From Streptomyces erythrochromogenes (GTDB lineage Bacteria > Actinomycetota > Actinomycetes > Streptomycetales > Streptomycetaceae), in NCBI RefSeq assembly GCF_036170895.1, contig NZ_CP108036.1:7723501-7787500 (forward strand): a stretch of DNA of 64,000 nucleotides, given 5' to 3'. Shown here one piece after another: positions 17,558-26,309 of this stretch. The notes beneath the pieces were generated by a model, which saw only the letters and a list, made by a program, of their open reading frames with translations, was not told where the DNA came from and did not search any database. Each line of letters begins with the position of its first letter. Position 1 is the first letter of the stretch. The position numbers and the translations under genes were made by a program.

Positions 17558-17998
17558 CTACCCCGCAGAGCCCAGGCGCTGGGGTGCCGGGCGGCGGTGG
17601 GCCGGAGTTCCGAGGGGAGGTCGCGCCGCCGCGGCTGCCGCGCGCAGGAGGCGCTCCACGGCTCGGGAGCGGCGGGTGAGCCTGAGCCGGCGTCCCTGTC
17701 GGGGCCACCAGTCGAGGGCGGCCAGGAAACCGGAGTCGCAGAAGGTGACCCGCGAGCAGTCCAGCACCAGGCCGGTTTGGCCGTTGTCGGCCGCCGAGGC
17801 CAGGAACGCCCGCAGCGGAGCGGCGCTGAAGTGGTCGATCTCGCCCGCGAGGTGGACGACCAGGGTGGTGCCGAGGGTGGTGCAGGAGTGGATGAGTATG
17901 ACGCCGGGCGCGGTGTCCGCGCCCGAGTCGTGCACGGTGAGCGGGGCCTCGGTCGCGAGAGGGGCGGACAGTATCGGGACGGTGCTTGAGGTATTCAC
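17558..17998 (-). CDS. STAS-domain anti-sigma factor antagonist
   Basis: About 146 residues from a GTG at 17998. The core T-L-V-V-H-L-A-G-E-I-D-H-F-S-A-A-P-L-R, then LVLDCSRVTFCDSGFLAAL, is the STAS fold. The phosphorylatable Ser is in C-D-S-G, where C-D-S-S-G is usual. The tail after L-R-L-T-R-R-S-R-A-V-E-R-L-L is Arg/Pro-rich. It should bind and release a partner-switching anti-sigma ATPase, none of which is adjacent. The start is uncertain. Confidence 0.85.
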   Translation of the reverse strand: MNTSSTVPILSAPLATEAPLTVHDSGADTAPGVILIHSCTTLGTTLVVHLAGEIDHFSAAPLRAFLASAADNGQTGLVLDCSRVTFCDSGFLAALDWWPRQGRRLRLTRRSRAVERLLRAAAAAARPPLGTPAHRRPAPQRLGSAG

Positions 17999-18161
17999 GT
18001 CCTCATCAACGCCTCCCGCAGGGGGTCGGGAAACGAAGGGCGCGTCCCATTCACCCCATGCGACCAGCGGAGATCCCCGGTCGGGGGAAAGATTCCACCC
18101 GGACGGGCGGCCTTGAGCCGATGGTGGGCACGGATCACCCACGACCGCCTGGGCGAGGCCT

Positions 18162-18374
18162 CTGACGGTCGTCGCCGACACTTCCGCGAGCCGGACCGGC
18201 TACCAGCGCACCTCCCTCCGGCGCCGGAGCGCCGGCGACGTCCCCGCCGACGGCTGCAACACCCGCGCCGAGGTCCTCCTGGCCGAGGCGATCGTGCATC
18301 CGGCCGGTGCGCCGGACATCTGCCACACGGTCCCCGCTCGCCGAGCTCCTGACGCCGGCACGTCATCGACATGA
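18162..18374 (+). pseudogene. Remnant of secreted HNH (DUF1524) nuclease
   Basis: In one frame the sequence reads V-A-D-T-S-A-S-R-T-G-Y-Q-R-T, then A-D-G-C-N-T-R-A-E-V-L-L-A-E-A. This matches the start of the Streptomyces DUF1524 family, whose hallmark is D-G-C-N/D-T-R-x-E-V-L. No start codon or signal peptide precedes it, and the HNH core (H-x-x-P, N-H-x-x-N) is lost before the stop at 18374. Confidence 0.55.
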
Positions 18375-18495
18375 TCGAGCGGTCGGAAATGGTTTGAGCT
18401 TGGACGGCGGCACCGACAGGATCGGGGGAGACCGATGAGTTCTTCCCGGCGCCGCAGTCTGTCAGTGTGACCTGCCAGGTACGGAGGACACTCAC

Positions 18496-20007
18496 ATGAC
18501 GGAAGGCATCATGCCCGCACCACACGCAACGCCCACCCTCTCGCCCGCCCGCGTCACCGCCGTGCTGCGGATCCTCGTGCTGTCCACGTTCGTCGTGCTC
18601 CTCAACGAGACGATCATGGTGAACGCGATCCCGCGGCTCATGCGCGATTTCGAGGTCACCGCAGCGGCCGCAGGGTGGCTGTCCACGGCTTTCATGCTCA
18701 CCATGGCCGTCGTCATCCCGGTGACGGGGTGGTTCCTCCAGCGCGTGACGACCCGGACCGCCTTCGGTCTCGCGATGGCGCTGTTCCTCGCCGGCACGGC
18801 CCTGGCCGCGGTCGCGCCCGCCTTCCCCGTGCTGCTGGCCGCCCGTGTCATCCAGGCCAGCGGCACCGCCGTCATGATGCCGCTGCTCATGACGACGCTG
18901 ATGACCCTTGTACCCCCGCATGACCGCGGCCGTGTCATGGGCAACATCACCCTCGTCATCTCCGTCGCACCCGCCCTCGGCCCCGCCGTCTCCGGTGTGC
19001 TGCTGCAGCTGGGGTCATGGCGCCTGCTGTTCCTGGCCGTGCTTCCCATCGCCGGAGCCATGGCCGTGTTCGGCCGGCGCAACCTGATCAACATCGGCGA
19101 GCCGCAGGCCGCCCCCATCGACTGGATGTCCGTCCCCCTGGCGGCAGCGGGCTTCGGCGCCCTGGTCTACGGCCTGAGCGGACTCGGTGCCGAGAACGCC
19201 GCCCAGGCCCTCGTGCCCCCGGAGGCCACCACCCTGGCCGGCGCCGTGCTCGTAGGGCTGTTCGTATGGCGACAACTGGCACTGCAGCGCTCCTCCAGCC
19301 CGCTACTGGACCTGCGCACCCTGGCGTTTCGTCATTTCTCCGTGGCCCTGGGCCTGATGTGTCTTTCGTTCATGGCCCTCATGGGCGCGTTCATCCTGCT
19401 GCCGATCTACCTGCAGGAGGTGTGCGGCCTGACCTCCCTGCAGACCGGGCTGCTCCTCATCCCCGGCGGCCTGACCATGGGCCTGCTCGGACCACAGGTC
19501 GGCAAGCTCTACGACCGACTCGGCGCACCACGCCTGGTCGTACCCGGCGCCGTACTCACAGCACTGTGCCTCGCGCTGTTCGCACTCACGGGCGAACAGA
19601 CCTCCCCGTGGCTGGTGCTCGCCCTTCACGTGGCCCTGAGTGCGGGCATGGCGTTCGTTTTCACCCCCGTCTTCACCTCCGGTCTGTCCGTACTGCCACC
19701 GCACCTCTACCCCCATGGCTCCGCCATTCTGGGTTCGCTCCAACAGGTCGCGGCCGCCGCCGGAACGGCCCTGGTCATCAGTGTCATGTCGGGACGGGCA
19801 GCCACAGCGGCAGCGGATGGCGCCGACGCCACCGGCGCCCTTGCCACGGGCGTCCAATGGGGATTCGGCGTCGGCGCCGCGCTCGGCGTCCTGGCCGTGC
19901 TGGTCGCGTTGCTGATCCGCACCCCGCCCGCGCCGCAACAGCCTGCTGAGCCGGAGGTCCAGGACGACGACGGCACGACGACGAACACAACCGTCCACAC
20001 GCCCTGA
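18496..20007 (+). CDS. MFS multidrug transporter, DHA2 (LmrB/EmrB) type
   Basis: 503 residues with about 14 hydrophobic helices, the DHA2 topology. Helix 1 contains LNETIMVNAIPRLM and motif C appears as G-P-A-V-S-G-V-L-L. GGAGGACAC precedes the ATG. It should act as a proton-driven drug exporter in the membrane. No regulator adjoins it apart from the distant STAS gene. Confidence 0.93.
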   Translation: MTEGIMPAPHATPTLSPARVTAVLRILVLSTFVVLLNETIMVNAIPRLMRDFEVTAAAAGWLSTAFMLTMAVVIPVTGWFLQRVTTRTAFGLAMALFLAGTALAAVAPAFPVLLAARVIQASGTAVMMPLLMTTLMTLVPPHDRGRVMGNITLVISVAPALGPAVSGVLLQLGSWRLLFLAVLPIAGAMAVFGRRNLINIGEPQAAPIDWMSVPLAAAGFGALVYGLSGLGAENAAQALVPPEATTLAGAVLVGLFVWRQLALQRSSSPLLDLRTLAFRHFSVALGLMCLSFMALMGAFILLPIYLQEVCGLTSLQTGLLLIPGGLTMGLLGPQVGKLYDRLGAPRLVVPGAVLTALCLALFALTGEQTSPWLVLALHVALSAGMAFVFTPVFTSGLSVLPPHLYPHGSAILGSLQQVAAAAGTALVISVMSGRAATAAADGADATGALATGVQWGFGVGAALGVLAVLVALLIRTPPAPQQPAEPEVQDDDGTTTNTTVHTP

Positions 20008-20164
20008 GACCGGGATCGGCCCGGTGCTCGCCGCGACGAGGGGGCACCGGGCGGCGAACACCGGGGCAAGGGCGCACACGCCGCGGCACCCGAGGACGGG
20101 CTGCGCAGGCCCCGCCGACCGGCCGGCGGGAGACCCCGGTCGCTCCGGCCCCGGCCGGGCCTCC

Positions 20165-20521
20165 GTGTTGGCGGAGGGCCAATGGGCCGGGAGCGACTGG
20201 CAGTTGGTGCGCAACCTGAAGGACTCCGGGTCCTCTTGCGTGGGGGTCCGGCTGGCCGGGCTGGCCCGGCCGGACGTGCGCGAGATCCGGGTGGAGCGCA
20301 GGTGGGCGGGCACCGAAAGGGTCGCGACGATCGCCGGGCGCGAGCCCGGGCCCACGCCCGCGGCGGCCGGGGACGGCGGGCCGAGGCTCGTCGTGGTGTT
20401 CGGCAGCCCGGACCGGCCGGTGGTGGACCTGTCGTACACGGCCGGCGGCGAGCACCAGTCCCTGCGCACCACGTTCAAGCACGTCAATGACGAGACCGAC
20501 GGAGGGGAACCACATGCGTAG
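20165..20521 (+). CDS. Hypothetical protein, possibly N-terminally incomplete
   Basis: The readable part (GSDWQLVRNLKDSGSSCVGV then VREIRVERRWAG, LVVVFGSPDRPVVDLSYTAGG) looks like a beta-rich protein. The GTG at 20165 lacks a ribosome site, so the true start may be elsewhere or lost. The stop overlaps the start of the next gene by eight bases, which supports a real coupled unit. Family not recognised. Confidence 0.5.
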   Translation: MLAEGQWAGSDWQLVRNLKDSGSSCVGVRLAGLARPDVREIRVERRWAGTERVATIAGREPGPTPAAAGDGGPRLVVVFGSPDRPVVDLSYTAGGEHQSLRTTFKHVNDETDGGEPHA

Positions 20522-20931
20522 GACCGCGATCCTGACCTCGACCGTGGCCGTGCTGGCCACGCTGGCCCTGGGGGACGGGCCCGGCGGGCGCGGCGCCCGG
20601 CGGGGCCGCCGGGGCAGTCGGGGCAGTCGGGGCCGCCGGCACCCGTGCCGGTGACGTCGCCGCTGCCACGCCGGGCTGCACGACGTTCCGGTTCTGGCGG
20701 GGCGAGGGGCGGACCGAGGGGGAGATCTGCGACGGACACGCCACGGGCTGGGTCCGCGACGAGAAGGCGGACGGACGCTGTCCGTTCACCCGCTTCTACA
20801 GCCTGGGGGAGGACCCGACGGTGGACGGCCCGCAGATCGGCCCCAAGGGCGCGGTGCGGTACTTCACCGTGTACCCGCCGAGGGGGCAGGTCTTCGCCCG
20901 CTACGCCTCGATCGAGTGGCGCAGCTGCTGA
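20514..20931 (+). pseudogene. Frameshifted small secreted protein
   Basis: The ATG at 20514 starts a good signal peptide (MRRTAILTSTVAVLATLALG) in one frame. The mature sequence (GCTTFRFWRGEGRTEGEICD, later CPFTRFYSLGEDP, VRYFTVYPPRGQVFARYASI) continues in the next frame to 20931. The break is in the G/C-only stretch at about 20570-20600. With one base changed this would be a 138-residue secreted protein with four Cys. Either a true frameshift or a sequencing error. Confidence 0.6.
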
Positions 20932-20966
20932 CGGCCCCGCCGTCGGCGTGAGCCGGTGCTCCGGAT

Positions 20967-20992
20967 CCGGCCCTCCCGGGGGAGGGGCCGGC
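20967..20992. terminator. Hairpin between convergent genes
   Basis: Arms CCGGCCCTCCC and GGGAGGGGCCGG (one-base bulge) lie between genes ending at 20931 and 21015. Confidence 0.6.
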
Positions 20993-21014
20993 CCCGGTTC
21001 CCCGGCTGCCCCGG

Positions 21015-21395
21015 TCAGGCGGGATCCGTGCGTTGCCAGGTCAGGGACAGGGTCAGGCCGGGGCCAGGGTCCAGCGGTTCGAGCCGTAGGCGGTCGGGGG
21101 CGAGGAGGGTCGCCCGGCGGCGTAGTTCCCGGCCCGGTGTGAACGGCCAGGTGCCGAAGGCGACCCGGTGCACGGCCACGTCGCCCTCGGTCCGGAACCG
21201 ACCCGTGTAGGCGAACGTCCTCCCCAGGCGCAGGGGGCGTTCGAGGTGCATCTCCATCACCGTCGCCACGGTGCCGGCCGCGGTGTAGACGAGGGTGCCG
21301 CTCGCGGAGGCGGGGACGGGCCGGGAGCGCCAGAGAACGCTGGAGCCGGTGAGCTCCCAGGAACCCACCAGCGCGCCCTGCGGCAATCCGCTCAT
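21015..21395 (-). CDS. Lipocalin-like domain protein
   Basis: 126 residues from MSGLPQGALVGSWELTGS. The opening L-V-G-S-W-E-L, then GTLVYTAAGTVATVMEMHLERP, YTGRFRTEGDVAVHRVAF and a closing L-S-L-T-W-Q-R form an eight-stranded small barrel of the lipocalin_5 kind. Cytoplasmic, ligand unknown. Confidence 0.75.
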   Translation of the reverse strand: MSGLPQGALVGSWELTGSSVLWRSRPVPASASGTLVYTAAGTVATVMEMHLERPLRLGRTFAYTGRFRTEGDVAVHRVAFGTWPFTPGRELRRRATLLAPDRLRLEPLDPGPGLTLSLTWQRTDPA

Positions 21396-21538
21396 GTGCC
21401 CAACCTCGTGTGCGTCGCGGCCACGTCGCGCAGACCGCGGAGCGGTCTGCGCTCTGCCGATCATGGCGCGGGCCGCCGCGTCCGCGCGCGGGGCGCGCCC
21501 GGCGGCCGTGAGTGTGTTCCGCCTACGATGTACTTGTC

Positions 21539-21700
21539 ATGAACACATTGAAGGTGCTCGGCTCACTCCGGGTCGAGGTCGAGGGCCGACGCGCATCCCG
21601 TCGAGCTCGCAGTCCTCGCTCCACGCCTCCATCGCGCGTCTGCGGCGCGTCCTCGAACCGGAACGGCCACTGCGAACGCCCGCGCTTCGCCGGTCCCGGC
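21539..21700 (+). pseudogene. Deleted remnant of a SARP/AfsR-type regulator
   Basis: The ATG at 21539 starts MNTLKVLGSLRVEVEGR, the standard opening of SARP-family activators. After about 20 codons another frame reads SLHASIARLRRVLEPERP, which in intact SARPs comes about 60 residues later, in the winged-helix recognition region. The intervening DNA and all of the BTAD domain are missing. Confidence 0.6.
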
Positions 21701-21767
21701 GATGACATAATCTGCCGAACGGGGGGCGGGATCCGCGCGGGAGCCGAGAGACCGATGGCGGGGGTCG

Positions 21768-22646
21768 ATGACACATCCAGGGAGCGCCGGTCTGCCGGCT
21801 GTCAGCGGCGGGTGCAGGGCGACACCGCGGTCGGGTGCCACCTGGGACTCGGCGCTGTCGAGCGAGGAGTTCGCCGCGATCGGCGGTGTCGGGTTCGAAC
21901 CGGTCGGGCAGGTACTCGGTACGGCCGTCTTCAACATCGGGTACACGGGCGTCTGGGGCTGCCCGGGCGACTGGGCGGTCACCGACGACAACAACCCGGT
22001 GCCGTCGTCGAGGTGGGCGTCCTCCTTGTCGCAGCTCGTGAGGACGATGTACGCGGCGCGCCGGTCGGCTCTGGCCCGCGCGGTGGCCGAATGCGGTGCG
22101 CTCGGTGGCGACGGGATCGTCGGCGTGGAACTGCAGGTCGGCGAATTCCCGGCAGGCGGGCTGGAGTTCACGGCCCGGGGCACCGCGGTCCGGGCCCGCT
22201 CGCGCATCCGGCCGCGCTCGCCCTTCACGTCGCACCTCAGCGGTCAGGACTTCGCCAAGCTCGTAGACGCCGGGTGGGTTCCCGTCGCACTCGCCTTCGG
22301 CGTCGCCTTCGCGATCCGGCACGACGACTGGCGCACCTCCTTCCGGATCCCCTTCGCCGCCCGGAACCAAGAGGTCGACTGCTACACCCAACTGATCGGC
22401 CACGTCCGCCGGGAGGCCCGCAAGCAGCTGGTCCTCGACACGGAGAAGCACGGCGGCGACGGGGTGGTGGTGAACGACCTGGAGTTGCGCGTGGGCGAGA
22501 GCGAGTGCCCCTCGTACGGATCGACGCGCGACCTCACCGCCGAGGCGGTCTTCGTCGGCACCTCGATCGCCCGGTTCGGCCGCTCCGAACGGCCCGCCGG
22601 CACCAGACCACCGTTGACCATCATGAGACTGGAGCGAGAGGGCTGA
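21768..22646 (+). CDS. Tandem YbjQ/UPF0145 heavy-metal-binding-domain protein (I)
   Basis: 292 residues with two copies of the YbjQ-type domain. Each copy shows the pattern LSSEEFAAIGGVGFEPVGQV / LSGQDFAKLVDAGWVPVALA, then a helix with ARRSALARAVAECGALGGDG or ARKQLVLDTEKHGGDGVV, and ends in a T-x-x-A-V-F-V-G-T strand. First of three tightly linked genes; only one base separates it from the next. Confidence 0.85.
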   Translation: MTHPGSAGLPAVSGGCRATPRSGATWDSALSSEEFAAIGGVGFEPVGQVLGTAVFNIGYTGVWGCPGDWAVTDDNNPVPSSRWASSLSQLVRTMYAARRSALARAVAECGALGGDGIVGVELQVGEFPAGGLEFTARGTAVRARSRIRPRSPFTSHLSGQDFAKLVDAGWVPVALAFGVAFAIRHDDWRTSFRIPFAARNQEVDCYTQLIGHVRREARKQLVLDTEKHGGDGVVVNDLELRVGESECPSYGSTRDLTAEAVFVGTSIARFGRSERPAGTRPPLTIMRLEREG

Positions 22647-22647
22647 G

Positions 22648-23511
22648 ATGACCGAACGAACGGGGCCGGACGCGATCGGGCAAGCCGCGCAGCCGGCAGC
22701 ACGGGACGCGGCCGAGGACGCCATGCGCCGGCTCGCGCGACTCCAGCCGGGGGAGAAGGGCTCGCTCTTCACCTCGGACCTGACGGTGAACGAGTTCCTG
22801 CTGGTGCGCGAGGCCGGCTTCCGCCCGCTCGGCCTGGTCCTCGGCTCCTCCGTCTACCACGTCGGCCTCCAGCTCGGCCGGTGGTCGAAGAACCAGGAAC
22901 TGACCAAGCTGTCCCAGGCCATGTACCAGGCACGCGAGCTCGCGATGAGCCGGATGGAGGCCGAGGCGAGCGCCCTGGGGGCGGACGGGATCGTGGGCGT
23001 GCGGTTGGACATCGAGTTCAAGGAGTTCGGGTCGGACATCGCGGAGTTCATCGCGGTCGGCACGGCCGTGAAGGCGGACGGTGCGGACCCGGGACCGGCC
23101 GGGACGTGGCTCAACAACAAGGGCAGGCCCTTCACCTCCGACCTGTCCGGCCAGGAGTTCTGGACGCTGATCCGGGCGGGCTACGCGCCGCTGGACCTGG
23201 TCATGGGGTCGTGCGTCTACCACGTGGCACACCAGCGCTTCACGCAGGTACTGAGCAACGCGGGTCGCAACGTCGAGATCGAGCCGTTCACCCAGGCGCT
23301 CTACGACGCACGCGAACTGGCCATGAGCCGCATGCGGGCGGAAGGCGAGGCCCTGGAGGCCGAGGGCATCGTGGCCGTGCAGCTCAAGCAGCACACGCAC
23401 GGCTGGGGAGGCCACACCACCGAGTTCTTCGCCATCGGGACGGCGGTGCGCCCGCTGCGCGACGACCACGTCATCGACCGGCCGACCGTGGTGGTGGGCC
23501 TCGATGGCTGA
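22648..23511 (+). CDS. Tandem YbjQ/UPF0145 heavy-metal-binding-domain protein (II)
   Basis: 287 residues, again two YbjQ domains: F-T-S-D-L-T-V-N-E-F-L-L-V-R-E-A-G-F-R-P-L-G-L-V-L-G-S-S-V-Y-H-V and F-T-S-D-L-S-G-Q-E-F-W with M-G-S-C-V-Y-H-V. Both have the A-R-E-L-A-M-S-R-M helix and an F-I/F-A-V/I-G-T-A-V strand. It is clearly paralogous to the gene before it but much closer to the family consensus. Pentameric rings are expected for such domains. Confidence 0.87.
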   Translation: MTERTGPDAIGQAAQPAARDAAEDAMRRLARLQPGEKGSLFTSDLTVNEFLLVREAGFRPLGLVLGSSVYHVGLQLGRWSKNQELTKLSQAMYQARELAMSRMEAEASALGADGIVGVRLDIEFKEFGSDIAEFIAVGTAVKADGADPGPAGTWLNNKGRPFTSDLSGQEFWTLIRAGYAPLDLVMGSCVYHVAHQRFTQVLSNAGRNVEIEPFTQALYDARELAMSRMRAEGEALEAEGIVAVQLKQHTHGWGGHTTEFFAIGTAVRPLRDDHVIDRPTVVVGLDG

Positions 23512-23896
23512 GACGGACGTGGAACTGCTGGCAGCGGCGTTGCGGCGGGACAGCGCGGACCTGAACCTGTACGCGCAGGTGCTGTCGGCGAACCTGGCGG
23601 ACTCGCTGCCGACCGGCGCCGTGCGGGTCCGGCGCAGGCGTTCCCTCGCGGAACGGGTCGCCGGGCACGGGGGTTCCGTCGTGGAGCTGGACGTCGCGCT
23701 CGGGGAGCAGAGGCTCGCGCTGCGGCTGGATCGCGGGCGGGTGGTCGGGGAGGTCCTGCACGAGGTCCGGGGCATCGTGCTCTCCCGGCGCGAAGTGGAA
23801 CTGGACGAGTGGGTCGACGCCCTGGCCCGGTCCCTGGCGGAGGCCGCGGCCTCGAATGCCCGCGCCCGCGATGCCCTGGAGCGCTTCCTGGCCTGA
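23504..23896 (+). CDS. YbjQ-operon-associated hypothetical protein
   Basis: 130 residues that overlap the preceding gene by eight bases. An all-alpha N-terminus (DVELLAAALRRDSADLNLYAQVLSANLADSLP) is followed by a small beta sheet (VVELDVALGEQRLALRLDRGRV) and a C-terminal helix (EWVDALARSLAEAAASNARARDAL). Function unknown; the tight linkage suggests it works with the two YbjQ proteins. Confidence 0.82.
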   Translation: MAETDVELLAAALRRDSADLNLYAQVLSANLADSLPTGAVRVRRRRSLAERVAGHGGSVVELDVALGEQRLALRLDRGRVVGEVLHEVRGIVLSRREVELDEWVDALARSLAEAAASNARARDALERFLA

Positions 23897-23924
23897 GCGC
23901 CGTCCCGTACGGGTCCGTACCCCC

Positions 23925-24470
23925 CGGTCGACCCCCGCCGCGGACTCCGCCGTGCTGCACTCCCGGGTCGTCGAGGAGCGCGCACAGTTCTGGGGCATGA
24001 ACGGCGCCAGCCGGGAACTGGTCCAGGAGATCTACGAGGACGTGGACCGCCGCGACACGCACCACGCGTACATGGTCCGGCTGGACGGCGAGCCCGTGGC
24101 GCTCTTTCAGACATACGAACCCACCGAGGACCGGGTCAGCTACTGCTACTAGGTGCGGGAGGGCGACATCGGCGTCCACCTGATGCTGGCCCCGGCGGCG
24201 GGCCGGCCCCGGCCCGGATTCAGCAGGACCCTGATCGGGTCGCTCACCCGGTTCGCCTTCCGCGACCCGGCCGTGCTGCGCGCGGTGGCCGAGCCCGACG
24301 CCTCCAACGCCAAGGCGCTCGCCCTCCTGAACCGGCTCGGCTTCGTCCGGCACATCGAGATCACCCTCCCGGAGATCGACCTGCCCGAGGTGTGCCTCCC
24401 GGAGAAGCGGGCCGTGCTCGCGTTCCTCGACCGCCCGGCCGCACTCCCGCCGGCCGCCACCCACGCCTGA
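23925..24470 (+). pseudogene. Siderophore-type GNAT acetyltransferase with in-frame amber stop
   Basis: The frame reads V-V-E-E-R-A-Q-F-W-G-M, then Y-M-V-R-L-D-G-E-P-V-A-L-F-Q-T-Y-E-P and S-Y-C-Y, then TAG at 24150-24152. The same frame continues REGDIGVHLMLAP, VAEPDASNAKALALLNRLGF and LPEKRAVLAFLDR to 24470. This is the AlcB/IucB-like acyltransferase domain used in hydroxamate siderophore assembly. A single G-to-T change from GAG would create the stop. No start codon fits cleanly at the left end. Confidence 0.8.
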
Positions 24471-24476
24471 CCGCCC

Positions 24477-24497
24477 GGCGCGGCGTCCTGCCGCGCC
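24477..24497. terminator. Short GC hairpin after the GNAT pseudogene
   Basis: Perfect 8-bp arms GGCGCGGC and GCCGCGCC around a GTCCT loop, seven bases past the pseudogene stop. Confidence 0.6.
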
Positions 24498-24879
24498 CTA
24501 CCGGACGGGTCGCCCGGCCTGCCCGGCACGCCCGTAGGGGGCGTCACGGCACGTCGGGCGCCAACTCCCCCTATTTCAGGCGGCATCCATAACGGACGGA
24601 ATGTGTGCCTCCGCGGGCGCGCGGCCACGGATGAGCCTTTTCGGTCAGGGTGGAGCCGGTTACTCAGGGTAAGTGTGGTCACCCGCCATCTCGCCGTGTC
24701 CCCTGTCCCCCCTTGCCCCGTCCGCCGCGCGCCGTGTGCGGAAACGACAGGAATTCACGCTGCCTTACCCCGAGTAGTGCGAAAAATTTCCCGATCAATG
24801 TCCGAGGATCCGCAAAACAAGTCCGAAAGTGACAGGTTTACTTTGACTCTTGATCGATGGATCCGTGAATGTCGTTCAC
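24498..24879. other. Gene-free region upstream of the NRPS-linked exporter
   Basis: About 380 bases with no supported gene. The last 120 bases are AT-rich for this genome (for example GAAAAATTTCCC and GGTTTACTTTGACTC), making this the likely promoter region of the 24.9-38 kb cluster. No iron-box palindrome was seen. Confidence 0.5.
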
Positions 24880-26226
24880 ATGTCCGACACATCCGGAGCT
24901 GCCAGCGGTGGCCCCATGCGCTTGCGCGACTTCCGACTGTTGCTCGCCGGAGCCGCCACGGGACAGTTCGGTGCCCAGGTGACGCTGGTGGCGCTGCCCC
25001 TCGTGGCCGTTCTCGCACTCGACGCCCCCGCCTTCCAGGTGGGCCTCCTGACCGCCGCCGAGACCGCCGCCTTCCTGCTCGTCGGGCTGCCCGCCGGGGC
25101 GCTCACCGACCGGATGCGCAAACGGCCCCTGATGATCCGCGCCGACCTGGTGCGCGCAGCGGCCATGGCGAGCATCCCCGCCGCCGCGCTCGGCGGCGTC
25201 CTGACCATGGCCCAGCTGTACGTCGTCGCGCTCGTGACCGGCGTGGCGACCGTGTTCTTCGACGTCGCCCATCAGAGCTACCTGCCGCAGATCCTGCCCC
25301 GTGACCAGCTCGTGGCCGGCAACGGCGCGCTGGAGACGGTCCGTTCCACCGCCCACGTGACCGGCCCCGGCATCGGCGGCGGCCTGGTCCAGCTCGTCGG
25401 CGCGCAGTTCGCGGTCATCGTCGACGCCATCGGCTACGTGCTCTCCGCCCTGTTCCTCCTCCGCATCGACAAGACCGAGGAAGCACCCGAGCGCACCGCC
25501 GGGGGCTCCCTGCGCAAGGAGATCGGCGAGGGCGTCCGCTTCATCTTCGGCCACCCGCTGCTCCGGGTCATCGCCTTCACCACCGGCCTCGCCAACTTCT
25601 GCACGGCCGTCCTCATGGCGACGCAGACCGTACACCTCGTCCGCGTCGTCGGCCTGGAGGCCGGCGGACTCGGCCTGGTGCTGTCCGCGTCGGCCGTGGG
25701 AGGCCTCCTCGGCGCCCTGGCCGCCGGACGCATCGCCGCCCGGCTGGGGCAGGCCCGGGTCATCCTCCTGTCCCTCCTCGTGACCGGCCCGTTCGCACTG
25801 CTGTGGCCCCTGTCCGGGCACGGCGTCGCCGGGGCGGTCCTCTTCGCCGCCGGGTCGGCGGTCGTCTCCTTCGGCGCCGTCGTCTACAACGTCGCCCAGG
25901 TCAGCTTCCGCCAAGGCATGTGCCCGCCACGCCTGCTCGGCCGGATGAACGCCACCCTGCGCTTCCTCATGTGGGGCACCCTGCCGCTCGGCGCGCTCCT
26001 CGGTGGAGCCCTCGCCCAGTCGTACGGGTCGCGCACGGCGCTCGCCTGGTGCGCCGTCGGCATCCTCGCCGTACCCCTGCCGCTGCTGCTCTCCCCGCTG
26101 CGCCGGATGCGGGACCTGCCCGCTCCCCAGGACGAGGACGGCGCCGATGCCGCCGTCCACGGGACACCCCGGGACGCGGCCTCCGCCGAAAGCGACGAAC
26201 GGCAGGCACCCACGCCCGCCGGCTGA
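24880..26226 (+). CDS. MFS exporter of the NRPS cluster
   Basis: 448 residues from the ATG at 24880 (GTG at 24865 is also possible). Twelve predicted helices, with the loop 2-3 motif A-G-A-L-T-D-R-M-R-K-R-P and F-D-V-A-H-Q-S-Y-L-P-Q-I-L. This is the pattern of the enterobactin-exporter-like MFS group common in actinobacterial natural-product clusters. It ends 83 bases before the condensation-domain gene and is read in the same direction, so it likely exports the peptide product. Confidence 0.9.
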   Translation: MSDTSGAASGGPMRLRDFRLLLAGAATGQFGAQVTLVALPLVAVLALDAPAFQVGLLTAAETAAFLLVGLPAGALTDRMRKRPLMIRADLVRAAAMASIPAAALGGVLTMAQLYVVALVTGVATVFFDVAHQSYLPQILPRDQLVAGNGALETVRSTAHVTGPGIGGGLVQLVGAQFAVIVDAIGYVLSALFLLRIDKTEEAPERTAGGSLRKEIGEGVRFIFGHPLLRVIAFTTGLANFCTAVLMATQTVHLVRVVGLEAGGLGLVLSASAVGGLLGALAAGRIAARLGQARVILLSLLVTGPFALLWPLSGHGVAGAVLFAAGSAVVSFGAVVYNVAQVSFRQGMCPPRLLGRMNATLRFLMWGTLPLGALLGGALAQSYGSRTALAWCAVGILAVPLPLLLSPLRRMRDLPAPQDEDGADAAVHGTPRDAASAESDERQAPTPAG

Positions 26227-26309
26227 CCACCGCACCACGGCGCCCGGGGGAGCGCCGCCACAGCCGCCGCACCGTTCCGCGCGACCGCGGCCACGACGAA
26301 GAGGACCAC

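Noticed and set aside
24498..24879. Iron-box (DmdR/IdeR) operator upstream of the NRPS cluster
   Set aside because: The acetyltransferase pseudogene hinted at a siderophore locus, but no TTAGGTTAGGCTAACC-like palindrome is present.
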